From positions 1 through 37,634 of the forward strand of contig NZ_BAIN01000024.1 of assembly GCF_000613285.1 (NCBI RefSeq): a stretch of DNA of 37,634 bases. The letters run 5' to 3'. Shown here one piece after another: positions 1-9,682 of the stretch. The notes beneath the pieces were generated by a model, which ran no database searches, was not told where the DNA came from, and saw only the letters and a list, made by a program, of their open reading frames with translations. The DNA is from Acetobacter papayae JCM 25143. GTDB lineage: Bacteria; Pseudomonadota; Alphaproteobacteria; Acetobacterales; Acetobacteraceae. How positions within the stretch are numbered: position 1 is the stretch's first letter; the number at the start of each line of letters is the position of its first letter. The position numbers and the translations under genes were made by a program.

Positions 1-1
1 C

Positions 2-97
2 CGCCTTGTAGTGGATGACGATGTGCTGTCCCTGCTCGGCACGGATGACGACGATGACACCCTATCTGATGATGATGACGACGCGACCTGCCCCTGA
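2..97 (+). CDS. C-terminal end of an unidentified protein with an acidic tail (partial)
   Basis: The frame beginning at base 2 is open to a TGA at 95-97. It encodes about 31 residues dominated by aspartate, including two runs of five Asp, and ends in Ala-Thr-Cys-Pro. The gene begins outside the window, so family and function cannot be assigned. Low-complexity Asp tails occur on many unrelated bacterial proteins. It is called coding because the frame is open from the window edge, its composition is coherent, and it stops just before a strong stem-loop that suits a gene end. Confidence 0.45.
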   Translation, partial: RLVVDDDVLSLLGTDDDDDTLSDDDDDATCP

Positions 98-140
98 CAC
101 CAGACTGGCACTAACACCGGATCGTTCCTGACACGCAGGA

Positions 141-163
141 GCCGGGGCAGAACAAGCCCCGGC
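141..163 (+). terminator. stem-loop between the upstream gene and gltX
   Basis: A perfect 8-bp inverted repeat (GCCGGGGC / GCCCCGGC) around a 7-nt loop lies 44 nt after the preceding stop codon and about 100 nt before gltX. There is no T-tract, so it is at best a non-canonical terminator or an mRNA-stabilising hairpin. Confidence 0.35.
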
Positions 164-263
164 AGACCGGGTGCGCATACGCGCAGCAGACATAGGATAA
201 GCGACTGGGCAAAGCGCTGTTGGCGCTGGTATTGGGGCGATTTTCGAGGCATAAGCCTGTGTC

Positions 264-1595
264 ATGAAACTTCGCTTCGCGCCCAGCCCGACCGGCCTTC
301 TGCATGTTGGCAACGCCCGTCTTGCCCTTGCCAACGCCCTGTACGCCCGCCGCCATGGCGGCCAGTTCCAACTGCGGATTGACGATACCGATACCGCCCG
401 CTCACGCGAGGAACTGGCCGATGCCCTGCGGCAGGACCTGCAATGGCTCGGCATTAACTGGACGGAAACCTTCCGCCAAACAGACCGGCTGGATCGGTAC
501 GAACGCGCCATAGAAGCGCTCAAGGCATCGGGGCGTCTGTATCCGTGCTTTGAAAGCGAGCAGGAACTGGCCACCAAGCGCGAACACCAGATCCGCCAGC
601 GCCGCGCGCCGATCTATGACCGCGCAATGCTCAAAATGACACCGGGCCAGCTCGCTCAGGCTCTGGCCAATGGCAAAACGCCTTACTGGCGCTTCAAGCT
701 GTCGGATAACACCATTATCCGCTGGCGCGATCTGGTCATGGGGGACTGTCAGGTCAAACTGCCCTCCATTTCCGACCCGGTGCTTGTCCGTGCCGATGGC
801 ACGGTGCTGTATACCCTCGCCTCGGTGGTGGATGACCTTGAAACCGGTGTGACGCATATCATCCGTGGTGAAGATCACGTCACCAATACCGGTGTGCAGA
901 TCGACATCGCACAGGCGCTGGGCGCGCGGCCGGATCATTTCCGCTTTGCTCATCTGCCACTGCTGCTGGATGAAAACGGCGGCAAGCTGTCCAAGCGTTT
1001 TGATGCATGCTCGCTGCGCACCCTGCGTCAGGACGGCGTAGAGGCCGAGGCGCTGGTGGCGTATCTGGCCCGCCTTGGCTCGTCGGAAGACCCCGTGCTG
1101 CTGCCGTTTGACGAACAGGCGGCGGTCTATGACCTTTCACGCATTTCGCGCTCGGCCGCACGGTTCGACACCCGCCAGCTTCTGGCCCTGAACCATAAAC
1201 TGCTGGCCACCCTGCCTTTCAGCACCGTGGCAGACCGCCTGCCGCAGGGATCGACCGAAGCGTTCTGGCACGCCATCCGTGGCAATATCGAACTCCTGTC
1301 CGAAGCACGGCTGTGGTTTCAGGTTGTCATGGAAGACATTATTCCCCCCGTTCAGGACGGTGAGGATGCCTTTCTGAGCGAAGCCGCATCCCTGCTTCCG
1401 CCCGAACCGTGGGATGAAACAACATGGAAAAGCTGGACAACCGCCCTGCGTGAAAGCACGGGCCGTTCAGGCAAGGCCCTGTTTCACCCGCTGCGTCTGG
1501 CCCTGACCGGGGAGGAACAGGGGCCTGAACTGCGCGACCTGCTCCCTCTGATGGGGCGCGCACGCGTGCTTTCCCGCCTTAAACCCGGCGCCTGA
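264..1595 (+). CDS. gltX: glutamyl-tRNA synthetase (class I, 443 aa)
   Basis: Charges tRNA-Glu with glutamate using ATP in the cytoplasm. The N-terminal Rossmann fold starts with RFAPSPTGLLHVGNARLAL, which contains the HIGH-type signature (HVGN) near residue 15. The second ATP motif, KLSKR, is near residue 244, followed by the C-terminal helical anticodon-binding region. The length is a little short of the usual 460-490 residues but the frame is intact. Many alphaproteobacteria carry two GluRS paralogues with different tRNA preferences, so this could be either one, and tRNA-Gln may also be a substrate if GatCAB is present elsewhere. The ATG at 264 is used because the conserved MKLRFAPSPTG start follows directly. 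No clear ribosome binding site is visible. Confidence 0.93.
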   Translation: MKLRFAPSPTGLLHVGNARLALANALYARRHGGQFQLRIDDTDTARSREELADALRQDLQWLGINWTETFRQTDRLDRYERAIEALKASGRLYPCFESEQELATKREHQIRQRRAPIYDRAMLKMTPGQLAQALANGKTPYWRFKLSDNTIIRWRDLVMGDCQVKLPSISDPVLVRADGTVLYTLASVVDDLETGVTHIIRGEDHVTNTGVQIDIAQALGARPDHFRFAHLPLLLDENGGKLSKRFDACSLRTLRQDGVEAEALVAYLARLGSSEDPVLLPFDEQAAVYDLSRISRSAARFDTRQLLALNHKLLATLPFSTVADRLPQGSTEAFWHAIRGNIELLSEARLWFQVVMEDIIPPVQDGEDAFLSEAASLLPPEPWDETTWKSWTTALRESTGRSGKALFHPLRLALTGEEQGPELRDLLPLMGRARVLSRLKPGA

Positions 1596-1662
1596 CAGCG
1601 CCGGTTCGTTTCATCCCTCGCCAGCGGGAGCAGTCGCCCCATCAGACCGGAAAGGCCTCGTC

Positions 1663-2271
1663 ATGCCCTCAAGCGTCACCCCCTTGCAGACCTCCCTGTC
1701 AGCCATAAAGCTGCCCGTAATCGGCGCCAATGACGCGCTGATTATCGTGGATGTGCAGAACGATTTCCTGCCCGGTGGCGCTCTGGCCGTACCGGAAGGG
1801 GATGCCATTCTGCCGGTTGTGAACGCACTGGCGCAGGAGCCTTTTGGCATGGTGGTTGCCAGTCTGGACTGGCACCCGGAGCAGCATTCCTCCTTCACTC
1901 CGGACGGCCCATGGCCCGCGCACTGCGTGGCACAGACACCGGGTGCCGCTGTTTCCGAGGCACTGGAACTGCCACAGGGCACCCTCTTTGTCCTTAAAGG
2001 ACAGGATGCCGCCCAAGATGCCTATTCCGCCTTTGAAGGCCAGACCACCGAAGGCGCGCGGCTGGCTGAAACGCTGCGTCAGCACGGGATCGAACGGGTT
2101 TTTGTCTGCGGTCTCGCGCTTGAATACTGTGTTCGCAACACCGCTCAGGACGCTGTGGCGGAAGAGTTCAACACCTTTTTGCTGACTGACGCCACACGCG
2201 GGCTGGAAGCCTCCCCCGCCCCGACCCTGCGTGCCCTGAACGATGCGGGCGTGACACTCTGCCATAGCTGA
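1663..2271 (+). CDS. pncA: nicotinamidase / pyrazinamidase
   Basis: Hydrolyses nicotinamide to nicotinate in NAD salvage (isochorismatase-like cysteine hydrolase). All family landmarks are visible in the 202-aa product: IVDVQNDFLPGGAL near residue 30 with the catalytic Asp; the metal-binding stretch SLDWHPEQHSSF near residue 67; the catalytic Lys in LKGQD near residue 111; and the nucleophile Cys in ALEYCVRNTAQDA near residue 150. The ATG at 1663 follows a GGAAAGG ribosome binding site. The gene stands alone, 67 nt after gltX, and is convergent with the copper ATPase gene, with a stem-loop between them. Confidence 0.93.
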   Translation: MPSSVTPLQTSLSAIKLPVIGANDALIIVDVQNDFLPGGALAVPEGDAILPVVNALAQEPFGMVVASLDWHPEQHSSFTPDGPWPAHCVAQTPGAAVSEALELPQGTLFVLKGQDAAQDAYSAFEGQTTEGARLAETLRQHGIERVFVCGLALEYCVRNTAQDAVAEEFNTFLLTDATRGLEASPAPTLRALNDAGVTLCHS

Positions 2272-2277
2272 GTGCAT

Positions 2278-2306
2278 GTAAGGCTGGGTGGTGCGTCCAG
2301 CCTTAC
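2278..2306. terminator. stem-loop between convergent pncA and copper ATPase genes
   Basis: A perfect 10-bp inverted repeat (GTAAGGCTGG / CCAGCCTTAC) with a 9-nt loop fills the 39-nt gap between two convergent genes. It suits a bidirectional terminator, although neither side has a long T-tract. Confidence 0.55.
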
Positions 2307-2310
2307 GTAA

Positions 2311-4707
2311 TCAGACCTTCGGGGTGGCGTTTACCGCCTCGCGGCGGACTGGTTTCCAGCGGTTGAGCAGCAGCGAGTTGCTCACCACCGAAACCGAACT
2401 CATGGCCATGGCCGCCCCGGCCAGAACCGGGTTCAGCGCGCCCAGTGCGGCCAGCGGCAGGCCCAGAAGGTTATAGATAAACGCGAAAAACAGGTTCTGA
2501 CGGATTTTCCCTACCGTTGCATGCGAGAGGGTTATCGCATCCACCACGGCCATCAGGTCGCTGCGCACCAGCACCACATCCGCCGTTTCCAGTGCTACAT
2601 CTGCCCCAGCACCAATGGCGAAGCTGACATCGGCCGAGGCCAGTGCCGGAGCATCGTTTATCCCGTCGCCCACCATACCCACACATAGCTTGCGCCTTTT
2701 AGCCGGGTGATTTCCGCCGCCTTGCCATCGGGCAGAACACCTGCACCACCTCGTCAATCCCGACCTGATGGGCCACGGCCTGTGCAGCCCGCTCGTTATC
2801 ACCAGTGAGCATGACAACACGCAGGCCGCGCGCACGTAGGGCGGTTATAGCGGCACGCGCTTCGGGCCGGATTTCATCCGCAAGGGCGAGATAACCGAGC
2901 ACCGCCTGCTCTCGCGCCACCCCGATAACCGTGCGCCCCTCCGCCTGCCATGCCTGCACCAGTGCGGTATCCACCACGCAGCCATTCTGGCTCAGAAAAT
3001 CGGACGAGCCCAAGCGCACCACCTGCCCGCCCACGCGCGCGCTTACCCCCTGCCCCGGTACGGCCTTGAAATCTTCCACCGCCACGGGGGCAATGCCTGC
3101 GGCACGGGCATGTTCCATGACAGCGCGGGCCAGCGGGTGCTCTGAATTCTGTTCCAGCGCGCAGGCTAGACGCAGAAAATCATCGGACTGGATGCCTTCC
3201 GCCGTCTGGCTGGCCACAACGCCGGGCTGGCCGCGGGTGAGCGTGCCGGTCTTGTCCGTAACAAGCAGGTTCAGCCTGCGGGCCTGTTCCAGTGCATCGG
3301 CGTTGCGGAACAGAATACCCGCCCGCGCACCCAGCCCTGTACCCACCATAATGGCCGTTGGCGTGGCCAGCCCCAGCGCACAGGGGCAGGCAATCACCAG
3401 AACCGACACGCCGTGGACAAGACTTACAGTAGCAGAGCCCGTAACCAGCCATGTTCCGGCAAAGGTCAGCACCGCAAGGGCCAGCACCGCAGGCACAAAA
3501 ACCGCAGATACTTTATCTGCCAGCCGCTGCACGCTGGCTTTGCTGCCCTGCGCCTGCTGCACCATCTGCACGATACTGGCCAGAACGGTCTGCGCGCCCA
3601 CCTTGGTCGCCCGCACGCGCAGGGCACCTGTCTGGTTGAGGGTTCCGGCAAAAACCTCCGCTCCCGCTGTCTTGGCCACCAGATTGCTCTCGCCGGTGAG
3701 CATGGCCTCGTTCACTTCAGAGGCCCCTTCCAGCACAGCACCATCCACCGGCATGCTTTCTCCGGGGCGGACGACAAACACATCGCCTATGGCAAGCTGG
3801 TCAACACTCTCATCCACCACACCGCCGGGGCGCTCGACATGCGCCATACGGGGCTGAAGCCGCAGCAGGCTGGCCATACCTGCACCAGCACTGGCCTTGG
3901 CCCGGGCCTCAAGCAGGCGACCCAGCAGAACGAGCGTTACCACCAGCGCGCTGGCCTCGAAGTAAACAGGCTGATCGAGTTTCATGAGCGTAACCGCGGC
4001 ACTGAAAACCCAAGCCACACCCGTACCCATGACCACCAGCACATCCATATTGGCGGAGCACCGCGCACGGCATGCCATGCTGCGCGAAACAGGCCACGCC
4101 CACACCCGAACAGCACCACACCCGCCAGCACAAGTTGCAGCATGCGGGGCATGTCCATCATGGGCAGACCCACCATCATGATAACCATCTGCCCCACAAA
4201 AGGCAGGCTGAGTATTGTGGCGAGCCCAAACTCCCACAGCGCCCGCTGCCACACACGCTGCTGCGCACGGGCATCGTCCTGAGCGTTCTGCTCCTCATAA
4301 ACACGGGCGCCGTATCCGGCTTTTTCCACGGCGGCAATCAGGGCTGGCACCTCCACCACCCCGGGCACGAATGTCACATGGGCCCGCTCCGTTGCCAGAT
4401 TGACGCTCGCCTGCACGGAAGGCAGGGCGTTCAGCACTTTTTCCACCCGCCCCACGCATGAGGCGCAGGACAGACCGCTCAGGCTCAGGTCAAGATTGCG
4501 AGTGGTAGGGGCAAAGCCCGCCTGCCGGACTGCTGCCAGCACATCCACCATATCCGCATGCCCATCAGACAGGGAAACCTGCGCGCGCGTCGTGGCGAAA
4601 TTGACCGAGGCCTGCACGCCATCGAGCCGGTCGAGCACTTTTTCAAGCCGGGCCGCGCAACTGGCGCAGGACATTCCCTCCACCGGAAAGCTGATGGTCT
4701 GCTCCAT
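2311..4707 (-). pseudogene. copA: Cu(I)-exporting P1B-type ATPase (CopA), interrupted by three frame breaks
   Basis: Exports Cu(I) across the inner membrane at the cost of ATP. Two heavy-metal-associated domains lead (GMSCASC, GLSCASC). Then come membrane helices, the actuator loop MLTGES, the transport motif ACPCALGLATPT, phosphorylation motif DKTGTLT, nucleotide-domain motif SEHPLA, hinge [10 protein letters not shown], and the C-terminal helix ending [10 protein letters not shown]. The chain lies in three overlapping frames. Breaks are inferred near 4051 (at the PP-NMDVLVVMG junction), near 2727 (before LPDGKAAEI) and near 2697 (before [11 protein letters not shown]). Each is repaired by restoring one base. 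Start 4707 is preferred over 4779 because GGAG lies upstream and the upstream ATG falls inside the putative operator. It is divergent from the CopL-like gene. If the breaks are real, no working pump is made. If they are sequencing errors, it is a full-length pump of about 798 aa. Confidence 0.85.
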
Positions 4708-4766
4708 GATCGCACGCGCTCCTTCTGCCGCCAGCGCCGTGGGTAATGGCGCGCTTTCATTTGCTA

Positions 4767-4788
4767 TATATGCCCCCATGGGGTATAT
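4767..4788. promoter_or_regulatory. candidate CsoR operator in the divergent copper promoter
   Basis: The element reads TATG-CCCCC-AT-GGGG-TATA within AT-rich flanks and is a near-palindrome with one extra C in the left arm. Known CsoR operators have the same architecture: a G/C tract flanked by TA-rich ends (TACCC...GGGGTA). It lies between the divergent ATPase and CopL-like genes, and a CsoR gene with the Cu(I) ligand set is about 6 kb downstream. Binding is inferred from motif and context only. Confidence 0.5.
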
Positions 4789-4795
4789 TCAAGCC

Positions 4796-5269
4796 ATGTC
4801 CCGCCTTGTGATGAGCCTTGTCGTGAGCGTTCTGGGCCTGCTGTTTACAGCGGTTGTCCCGGCTTTTGCTCATGCAGCCCCCATGCAGGCTGAGCACGCC
4901 ATGGCCATGCACGCAGCGCTGCCTGCCCTGCCGTGCCATGGCAACACTCTACAGGAAACGGCTAAGCCTGAGCGGGCCATGCATGCGCACGGCCTGTCCC
5001 AACAGGCCAGCACCACACCGGGTATCCACGCACTGAGCCAGACAGGCGGGGTCGATACCTGCCTGCATGCAGCCCACACCACGCATGAACACGCCATGCC
5101 CTGCTGCACAGCCTCGGGGCAAAGCCCAGTTGCAACGGCAGGAACCTACCAGCTTGCCGTTCTGCGCCCTCTGCCCACGGCCAGAGTGCGGTTGCCCCAT
5201 GCCCATGCTCTCCCCGCCGGGCAGGGCGTAACACCGCTGCTCCCCCCACCCAGACCCTCCATCGCCTGA
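4796..5269 (+). CDS. exported His/Met/Cys-rich protein, CopL-like, first gene of the cop operon
   Basis: Predicted 157 aa with an N-terminal signal peptide (MSRLVMSLVVSVLGLLF, cleavage probably after AFA or AHA). The mature part is rich in His, Met and Cys, with clusters such as HAMAMHAALPALPCHG, CLHAAHTTHEHAMPCC and LPHAHALP, so it should bind copper in the periplasm. Position and composition resemble CopL, the small His/Cys-rich protein that precedes copAB in Xanthomonas and is needed for copper-inducible expression there. I cannot show homology beyond composition. The ATG at 4796 is chosen because the alternative at 4778 lies within the palindromic operator and would put extra residues before the signal peptide. 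No strong ribosome binding site is visible. Confidence 0.65.
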   Translation: MSRLVMSLVVSVLGLLFTAVVPAFAHAAPMQAEHAMAMHAALPALPCHGNTLQETAKPERAMHAHGLSQQASTTPGIHALSQTGGVDTCLHAAHTTHEHAMPCCTASGQSPVATAGTYQLAVLRPLPTARVRLPHAHALPAGQGVTPLLPPPRPSIA

Positions 5270-5276
5270 ACAGAAA

Positions 5277-5316
5277 CCCGAAGCGGTATGACCGATACCG
5301 TGCTCGGGGTCTTTTT
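5277..5316 (+). terminator. intrinsic terminator or attenuator inside the cop operon
   Basis: The nested stem CCCGA...TCGGG over CGGTAT...ATACCG is followed directly by a TCTTTTT tract. It lies in the 87-nt gap between the CopL-like gene and the multicopper oxidase gene. It could uncouple the two genes, allowing more of the first product or conditional read-through. Confidence 0.55.
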
Positions 5317-5356
5317 CCGGTTCGCGCTGTGCCTTGCGGCATGGCGGCCCTGATGG

Positions 5357-7090
5357 ATGGATATGATGCCTTCTCCCTTTCCTACCCTTGCGGGTAGACT
5401 TTCGCGCCGCCGGTTCATAACCGGTGCTGGAGCGCTGGCGGGGCTAAGTGCGCTGCACGCACCGGCACGCTTCGCCAGCGCCATGGATGCCCCCGTACTC
5501 CCGCCCCTGCCTGCCGGGCATATTCCGCAGCAGTCCGCCAGCACGTTCCTGCTGAACATTGGCCATACCCCTGTGCATGTGCTGAGCAAGCCGCAGATGG
5601 CCCCCACGGTCAATGGCAGCATGCCCGCCCCCACCCTGCGCTGGCGCGAGGGGGACGAGGTGAGCCTGCATGTTCACAACACGATGGATGAGGAAACCTC
5701 CATCCACTGGCACGGGCTACGCTGCCCCGCCAACATGGACGGCGTGCCGGGGCTGAGCTTTGGCGGGATCGCACCGGGGCAGACTTTCACCTATCGTTTC
5801 ATGCTCAAGCAGAGCGGCACTTACTGGTACCACAGCCACTCCAACATGCAGGAAGCCAAGGGGCTATACGGCGCGATTGTTATCGACCCCAAGGACGGGG
5901 AAAGCCGCCATTACGACCGGGATTACGTAATTGTCCTGTCAGACTGGTCGGATGTCGAACCGTCAGACATTATCAAAAACCTCAAATTCCAGAGCGACTA
6001 CTACACGTTTCGTCAGCGCACGGCGGCATCTTTCTTTCCCGATGCACGGCGCGATGGTGTGCTGCCTGTACTGAAAAACCGCATGCAATGGGCAGGTATG
6101 AACATGTCGGCCACCGACATTTCAGATGTCAGCGGTATTATCTACACCTATCTGATGAACGGGCAGACCCCGCACGCCAACTGGACCGGGCTGTTTGCTC
6201 CTGGTGAGCGGATCAGGCTGCGGTTTATCAACGCGTCCGCCATGACGTTTTACGATATCCGTATTCCCGGACTGCCCATGACCATCATCCAGTCCGATGG
6301 CAATGACGTGGAGCCCGTGCAGGTCGATGAATTCCGTATCGGGGTTGCGGAAACCTATGACTGTATCGTGGTGCCTCAGGCCACGCAGGCCTACACGATT
6401 TTTGCCCAGAGCGAAGACCGCACAGGCTATGCGCGCGGCACACTGGCCCCCCGCGCGGGTATGAGTGCCGCCATTCCGCCCATGGACCCACGCCCTGTGC
6501 GCACCATGCTGGATATGGGCATGGGCTCAGACATGAAAATGGGCGGTATGGACATGAAAGCCATGGCCCATCAGCCAAAAGCCGACACCCCTCCACTCAA
6601 TGTGGAAAACCAGAACGTGGCCGCCATGCCTGTCAACCGTCTGGCAGATCCCGGAGACGGCCTGCGCAATAACGGCCGCCGGGTTCTGAGCTATGCAGAC
6701 CTGCGCGCAACCCGCCCCGCCAGTGACCCACGCCCGCCCTCGCGCGAGATCACCCTGCACCTGACTGGCAACATGGAGCGCTATATCTGGGGGTTTGACG
6801 GACGCAAGTTTTCCGAAGCCGAACCCATTCCCCTGCGGCTGGGCGAACGCGTGCGCTTTGTGCTGATTAACGACACCATGATGGAACACCCCATTCACCT
6901 CCACGGCCTGTGGAGCGAACTGGAGAACGGTCAGGGCGCCTATAACCCGGTCAAACACACCATTATCGTGCAGCCGGGTAGCCGCCTGAGTTATCTTGTT
7001 TCGGCCGATACACCGGGATTATGGGCCTATCACTGCCACCTGCTCTATCACATGGACCTTGGCATGTTCCGCACGGTGGTGGTGTCATGA
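5357..7090 (+). CDS. copA: periplasmic multicopper oxidase, CopA/PcoA family
   Basis: Cu(I)-oxidising multicopper oxidase of the plasmid-type copper-resistance family (PcoA/CopA), 577 aa and uninterrupted. A twin-arginine signal is seen at residues 16-22 (SRRRFIT) with a hydrophobic stretch after it, so it should be exported folded. All four copper-ligand motifs are present: HWHGLR near residue 118, WYHSHSN near 156, HPIHLHG near 515 and HCHLLYHMDLGM near 560. A Met-rich segment near residues 385-405 (MLDMGMGSDMKMGG) is typical of copper-resistance oxidases. It overlaps the start of copB by four bases (ATGA), so the two should be translationally coupled. It is named here in the Cop/Pco sense and is unrelated to the ATPase also called CopA. 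Confidence 0.93.
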   Translation: MDMMPSPFPTLAGRLSRRRFITGAGALAGLSALHAPARFASAMDAPVLPPLPAGHIPQQSASTFLLNIGHTPVHVLSKPQMAPTVNGSMPAPTLRWREGDEVSLHVHNTMDEETSIHWHGLRCPANMDGVPGLSFGGIAPGQTFTYRFMLKQSGTYWYHSHSNMQEAKGLYGAIVIDPKDGESRHYDRDYVIVLSDWSDVEPSDIIKNLKFQSDYYTFRQRTAASFFPDARRDGVLPVLKNRMQWAGMNMSATDISDVSGIIYTYLMNGQTPHANWTGLFAPGERIRLRFINASAMTFYDIRIPGLPMTIIQSDGNDVEPVQVDEFRIGVAETYDCIVVPQATQAYTIFAQSEDRTGYARGTLAPRAGMSAAIPPMDPRPVRTMLDMGMGSDMKMGGMDMKAMAHQPKADTPPLNVENQNVAAMPVNRLADPGDGLRNNGRRVLSYADLRATRPASDPRPPSREITLHLTGNMERYIWGFDGRKFSEAEPIPLRLGERVRFVLINDTMMEHPIHLHGLWSELENGQGAYNPVKHTIIVQPGSRLSYLVSADTPGLWAYHCHLLYHMDLGMFRTVVVS

Positions 7091-8199
7091 AAAACCTGCC
7101 TGCCTGCACCCACACAACCCGGCTTCTGGCGGGGCTTCTGGCCATTCTGCCATAGCCCTGTCCGGCCCACGCACATGGGCCGCCACCGCCGAACCTCCGA
7201 ACCATGCGCACGCCATGCCGAAAAAGCCCATGTCAGGACACGCCATGTCCGACATGGACGATATGGATGACATGGAAGGAATGGACGGCATGGAGGATAT
7301 GGATAAGCCAGCCGCCCCCGCCAAAGCCGCACAGCCCCATACACCGGACAGCCGCGCGCAACGCTGCCTGCCCCAACAGCAAAACCATGGCACCTATGGA
7401 CGCCATGCCGGGCATGGCCATGCCCCCCTCTGCGCCGGTTGCCGCAGGCAAGACACATGTTAGCCTGCCCCCTCTCAGCCCCAGCACGCGCTGGCCCGCA
7501 ACGCCGCCCCCGGTGCCAAAGGTGCGCTACATCCACAACATGCCGCCGGTGATGGACCACAACACCTATTTCCATATTCTCATGGAACAGCTCGAAGGGC
7601 GCTATGCGGCGGGTGACAGCCTGTTCCGCTATTCCGGTCAGGCGTGGTTCGGCACCGACCATGACAAGCTGTGGATCAAATCGGAAGGCACGGTAGATGG
7701 CCACCGCACCATGAGCGATGGTGACCATGAACTGCTCTACGACCACGCTATTTCCACCTATTTCGACCTACAAGCTGGCACCCGGTTGGACCTTGATAGC
7801 GGGCCGGTGCGCGCATGGGGCGCGGTCGGTGTGCAGGGGCTGGCGCTGTATTTCTTTGATGTATCCGCCACAGCCTATTTCAATGCCGATGGCGTGGCGG
7901 GCAAGCTGGAAGGCTCATACGACCTGCTGATTACCAACCGGCTTATTCTGCAACCGCAGGCGGAACTGAACTTCTATTCCCGCACGGACCCGGCCCGTGG
8001 GGATAGTCAGGGCTTTTCCTCCATCGATACGGGTTTGCGCCTGCGCTACGAGTTCAAACGCAAACTAGCCCCCTATATTGCCGTAACCTATGCGGGCAAT
8101 TACGGGGCCGCCGCGCGCTCACCTTCGGCTACACGCACCACCCCGGCCAATGGGCCGGAAGATGTGCGGTTCACCTTCGGGCTGCGCACATGGTACTAG
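7087..8199 (+). pseudogene. copB: outer-membrane copper resistance protein CopB/PcoB, with two frame breaks
   Basis: Copper-binding outer-membrane beta-barrel protein that works with the multicopper oxidase. The start at 7087 overlaps the copA stop. A signal peptide (MKNLPACTHTTRLLAGLLAILP) runs into a stop at 7153. The following frame continues with the expected end of the signal peptide and a Met/Asp/His-rich linker. After a second shift between about 7320 and 7390, the first frame carries the barrel domain (VRYIHNMPPVMDHNTYFHILMEQLEGR onwards) to LRTWY, a barrel-like aromatic C-terminus. Adding one base near 7152 and compensating in the second interval restores about 370 residues, normal for CopB. 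The conserved barrel half is intact from about 7400. Whether the breaks are biological is unknown. Confidence 0.85.
7249..7304 (+). repeat. Met-Asp repeat tract in the CopB linker
   Basis: A degenerate tandem array of GACATGGA/GATATGGA-like units encodes alternating Met and Asp/Glu (pattern MDDMDDMEGMDGMEDMD). Such Met-rich repeats are known copper-binding linkers in CopB proteins. Repeat copy number could vary between strains. Confidence 0.7.
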
Positions 8200-8234
8200 C
8201 CTTGGGGCTGCTATTTTATTGAACTCTTACGGTT

Positions 8235-8277
8235 TTCAGCAGAACGATGCCCCGCAATGGGTATTGTCTCTGCTGAA
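8235..8277 (+). terminator. stem-loop after copB
   Basis: A perfect 9-bp inverted repeat (TTCAGCAGA / TCTGCTGAA) begins 36 nt after the copB stop. The 25-nt interior contains a smaller GCCCC/GGG pairing. There is no T-tract. It probably marks the end of the cop transcript. Confidence 0.4.
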
Positions 8278-8356
8278 GGCCCGATCATAATCAAGCCTAG
8301 CCAATAAGCAGGCCCCGGTGGCCGCAAGCCTGCGCAAAGCGGACACCGGAACCTGC

Positions 8357-8390
8357 GGGCAGCCCTCACACACACATGCGGGGGCTGCCC
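8357..8390 (-). terminator. stem-loop after the RhlE-like helicase gene
   Basis: The inverted repeat GGGCAGCC / GGCTGCCC is 8 bp, and its interior contains a CA-dinucleotide run. It sits just past the helicase stop on the minus strand. Without a T-tract it is a weak terminator candidate. Confidence 0.35.
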
Positions 8391-8397
8391 CTATGCT

Positions 8398-9682
8398 TCA
8401 GGCCGTTTTGGCAGCAGCCGCAGCGCGTGCGGCATTCTTTTCTTCCTCGGTCCAGACCTTACGCTCGCGCTTTACCTGCGGCTTGACCTGCTTGACCGGC
8501 CCACCACCCAGCACGGGCGGGCGCATGGTGGAATGCTGCGCATCATCCGAATGCCACGGGTGATCAGCCTGCACGCTCAGGGTGCGGCCAATTTCACGTT
8601 CCACGTCATGCAGCCATGCGCGCTGTTCGGCATCACACAGGGTTACGGCAAAGCCGCTGCGGCCCGCACGGCCTGTACGGCCAATACGGTGGACATAGCT
8701 TTCTGGCAAGCTCGGCAGATCGTGGTTGAAAACATGCGTGACCGTATCAACATCAATCCCGCGTGCCGCAATATCCGTGGCCACCAGAACCTGTGCTGCA
8801 CCAGAGCGGAAGGCATCAAGCGCGCGCTCGCGCTGCCCCTGCGACTTGTTGCCATGCAGGGCCTCGGCCGTAATACCTGCCTCGGTAATGAAAGAGCAGA
8901 CCTCGTTGGCAATGTTCTTCTGCAAAGTAAAGACCACAGCCTGCCCGATGCCCGGCGTGCGCAGCAGAGAAAGCAGTGCGTCCTTCTTGTCCGCCGCATT
9001 CACGAACATGACCGACTGCTCGATCCTGTCGACCGTGGTTGAAGGCGGAGCAATTTCGACCTTAGCCGGATCGCGCAGGAGGCTTTCGGCCAGTGCCGCG
9101 ATGGATTTGGGCATTGTCGCGGAAAACAGCAGGGTATGCCGTTCCTTGGGCAGCGTTGCGACAATCCGTTCGATCGGCTTGGCAAAGCCCATATCTAGCA
9201 TCTGGTCGGCTTCATCCAGCACCAGCGCCTCAAGCTGCGACAGGTCACACAGGCCCTGCTCGACCAGATCAAGCAAACGCCCCGGTGCCGCAACGATAAT
9301 GTCTACCCCGTCCTTGAGCGCATTGACCTGATGCACCTGACTGACACCGCCAAAAATCGTTGTCACGCGCGGTTGCAGATAGCGCCCGAAACGCTCGAAA
9401 CCATCGGCAATCTGCGAAACCAGCTCACGCGTGGGGGCCAGCACCAGCACACGGGCACCCCCGCAGGGGCCGGCCGGGTGTCGCGGCAAGGCGGTGCAGC
9501 AGCGGCAGCGCAAAGGAGGCGGTCTTGCCCGTGCCTGTCTGGGCCATACCCAGCAGGTCGCGCCCTTCGAGCAGAATCGGAATGGACCCGGCCTGAATGG
9601 GCGTGGGGGCGGTATAGCCCTCATCATCCAGTGCACGCAGCAGAGGCGGCGCCAGTGAAAGGTCGGTAAAGGTCATGGACAT
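8398..9682 (-). pseudogene. DEAD-box RNA helicase (RhlE-like), one frame break
   Basis: ATP-dependent RNA helicase, probably for ribosome assembly or RNA decay. Motifs in order: Q motif PTPIQ, Walker A AQTGTGKT, Ia PTRELV, Ib APGRLLDLV, II VLDEADQMLDMGF, III SATMP, then domain 2 with ATDIAARGIDVDTV and HRIGRTGRAGRSG. The tail is basic and low in complexity (KQVKPQVKRERKVW...AARAAAAAKTA), as in RhlE proteins. The Walker A part and the rest are in different frames. The switch lies near 9465, where the minus strand has a run of five G and four would keep the frame. Start 9682 gives [10 protein letters not shown], the conserved family N-terminus. If corrected, it is about 427 aa. Confidence 0.85.

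Noticed and set aside
2931-3857. A 308-codon plus-strand frame opposite the copper ATPase
   Set aside because: It is a Thr/Ser/Ala-rich shadow of the ATPase gene, and all conserved P1B motifs are on the minus strand.
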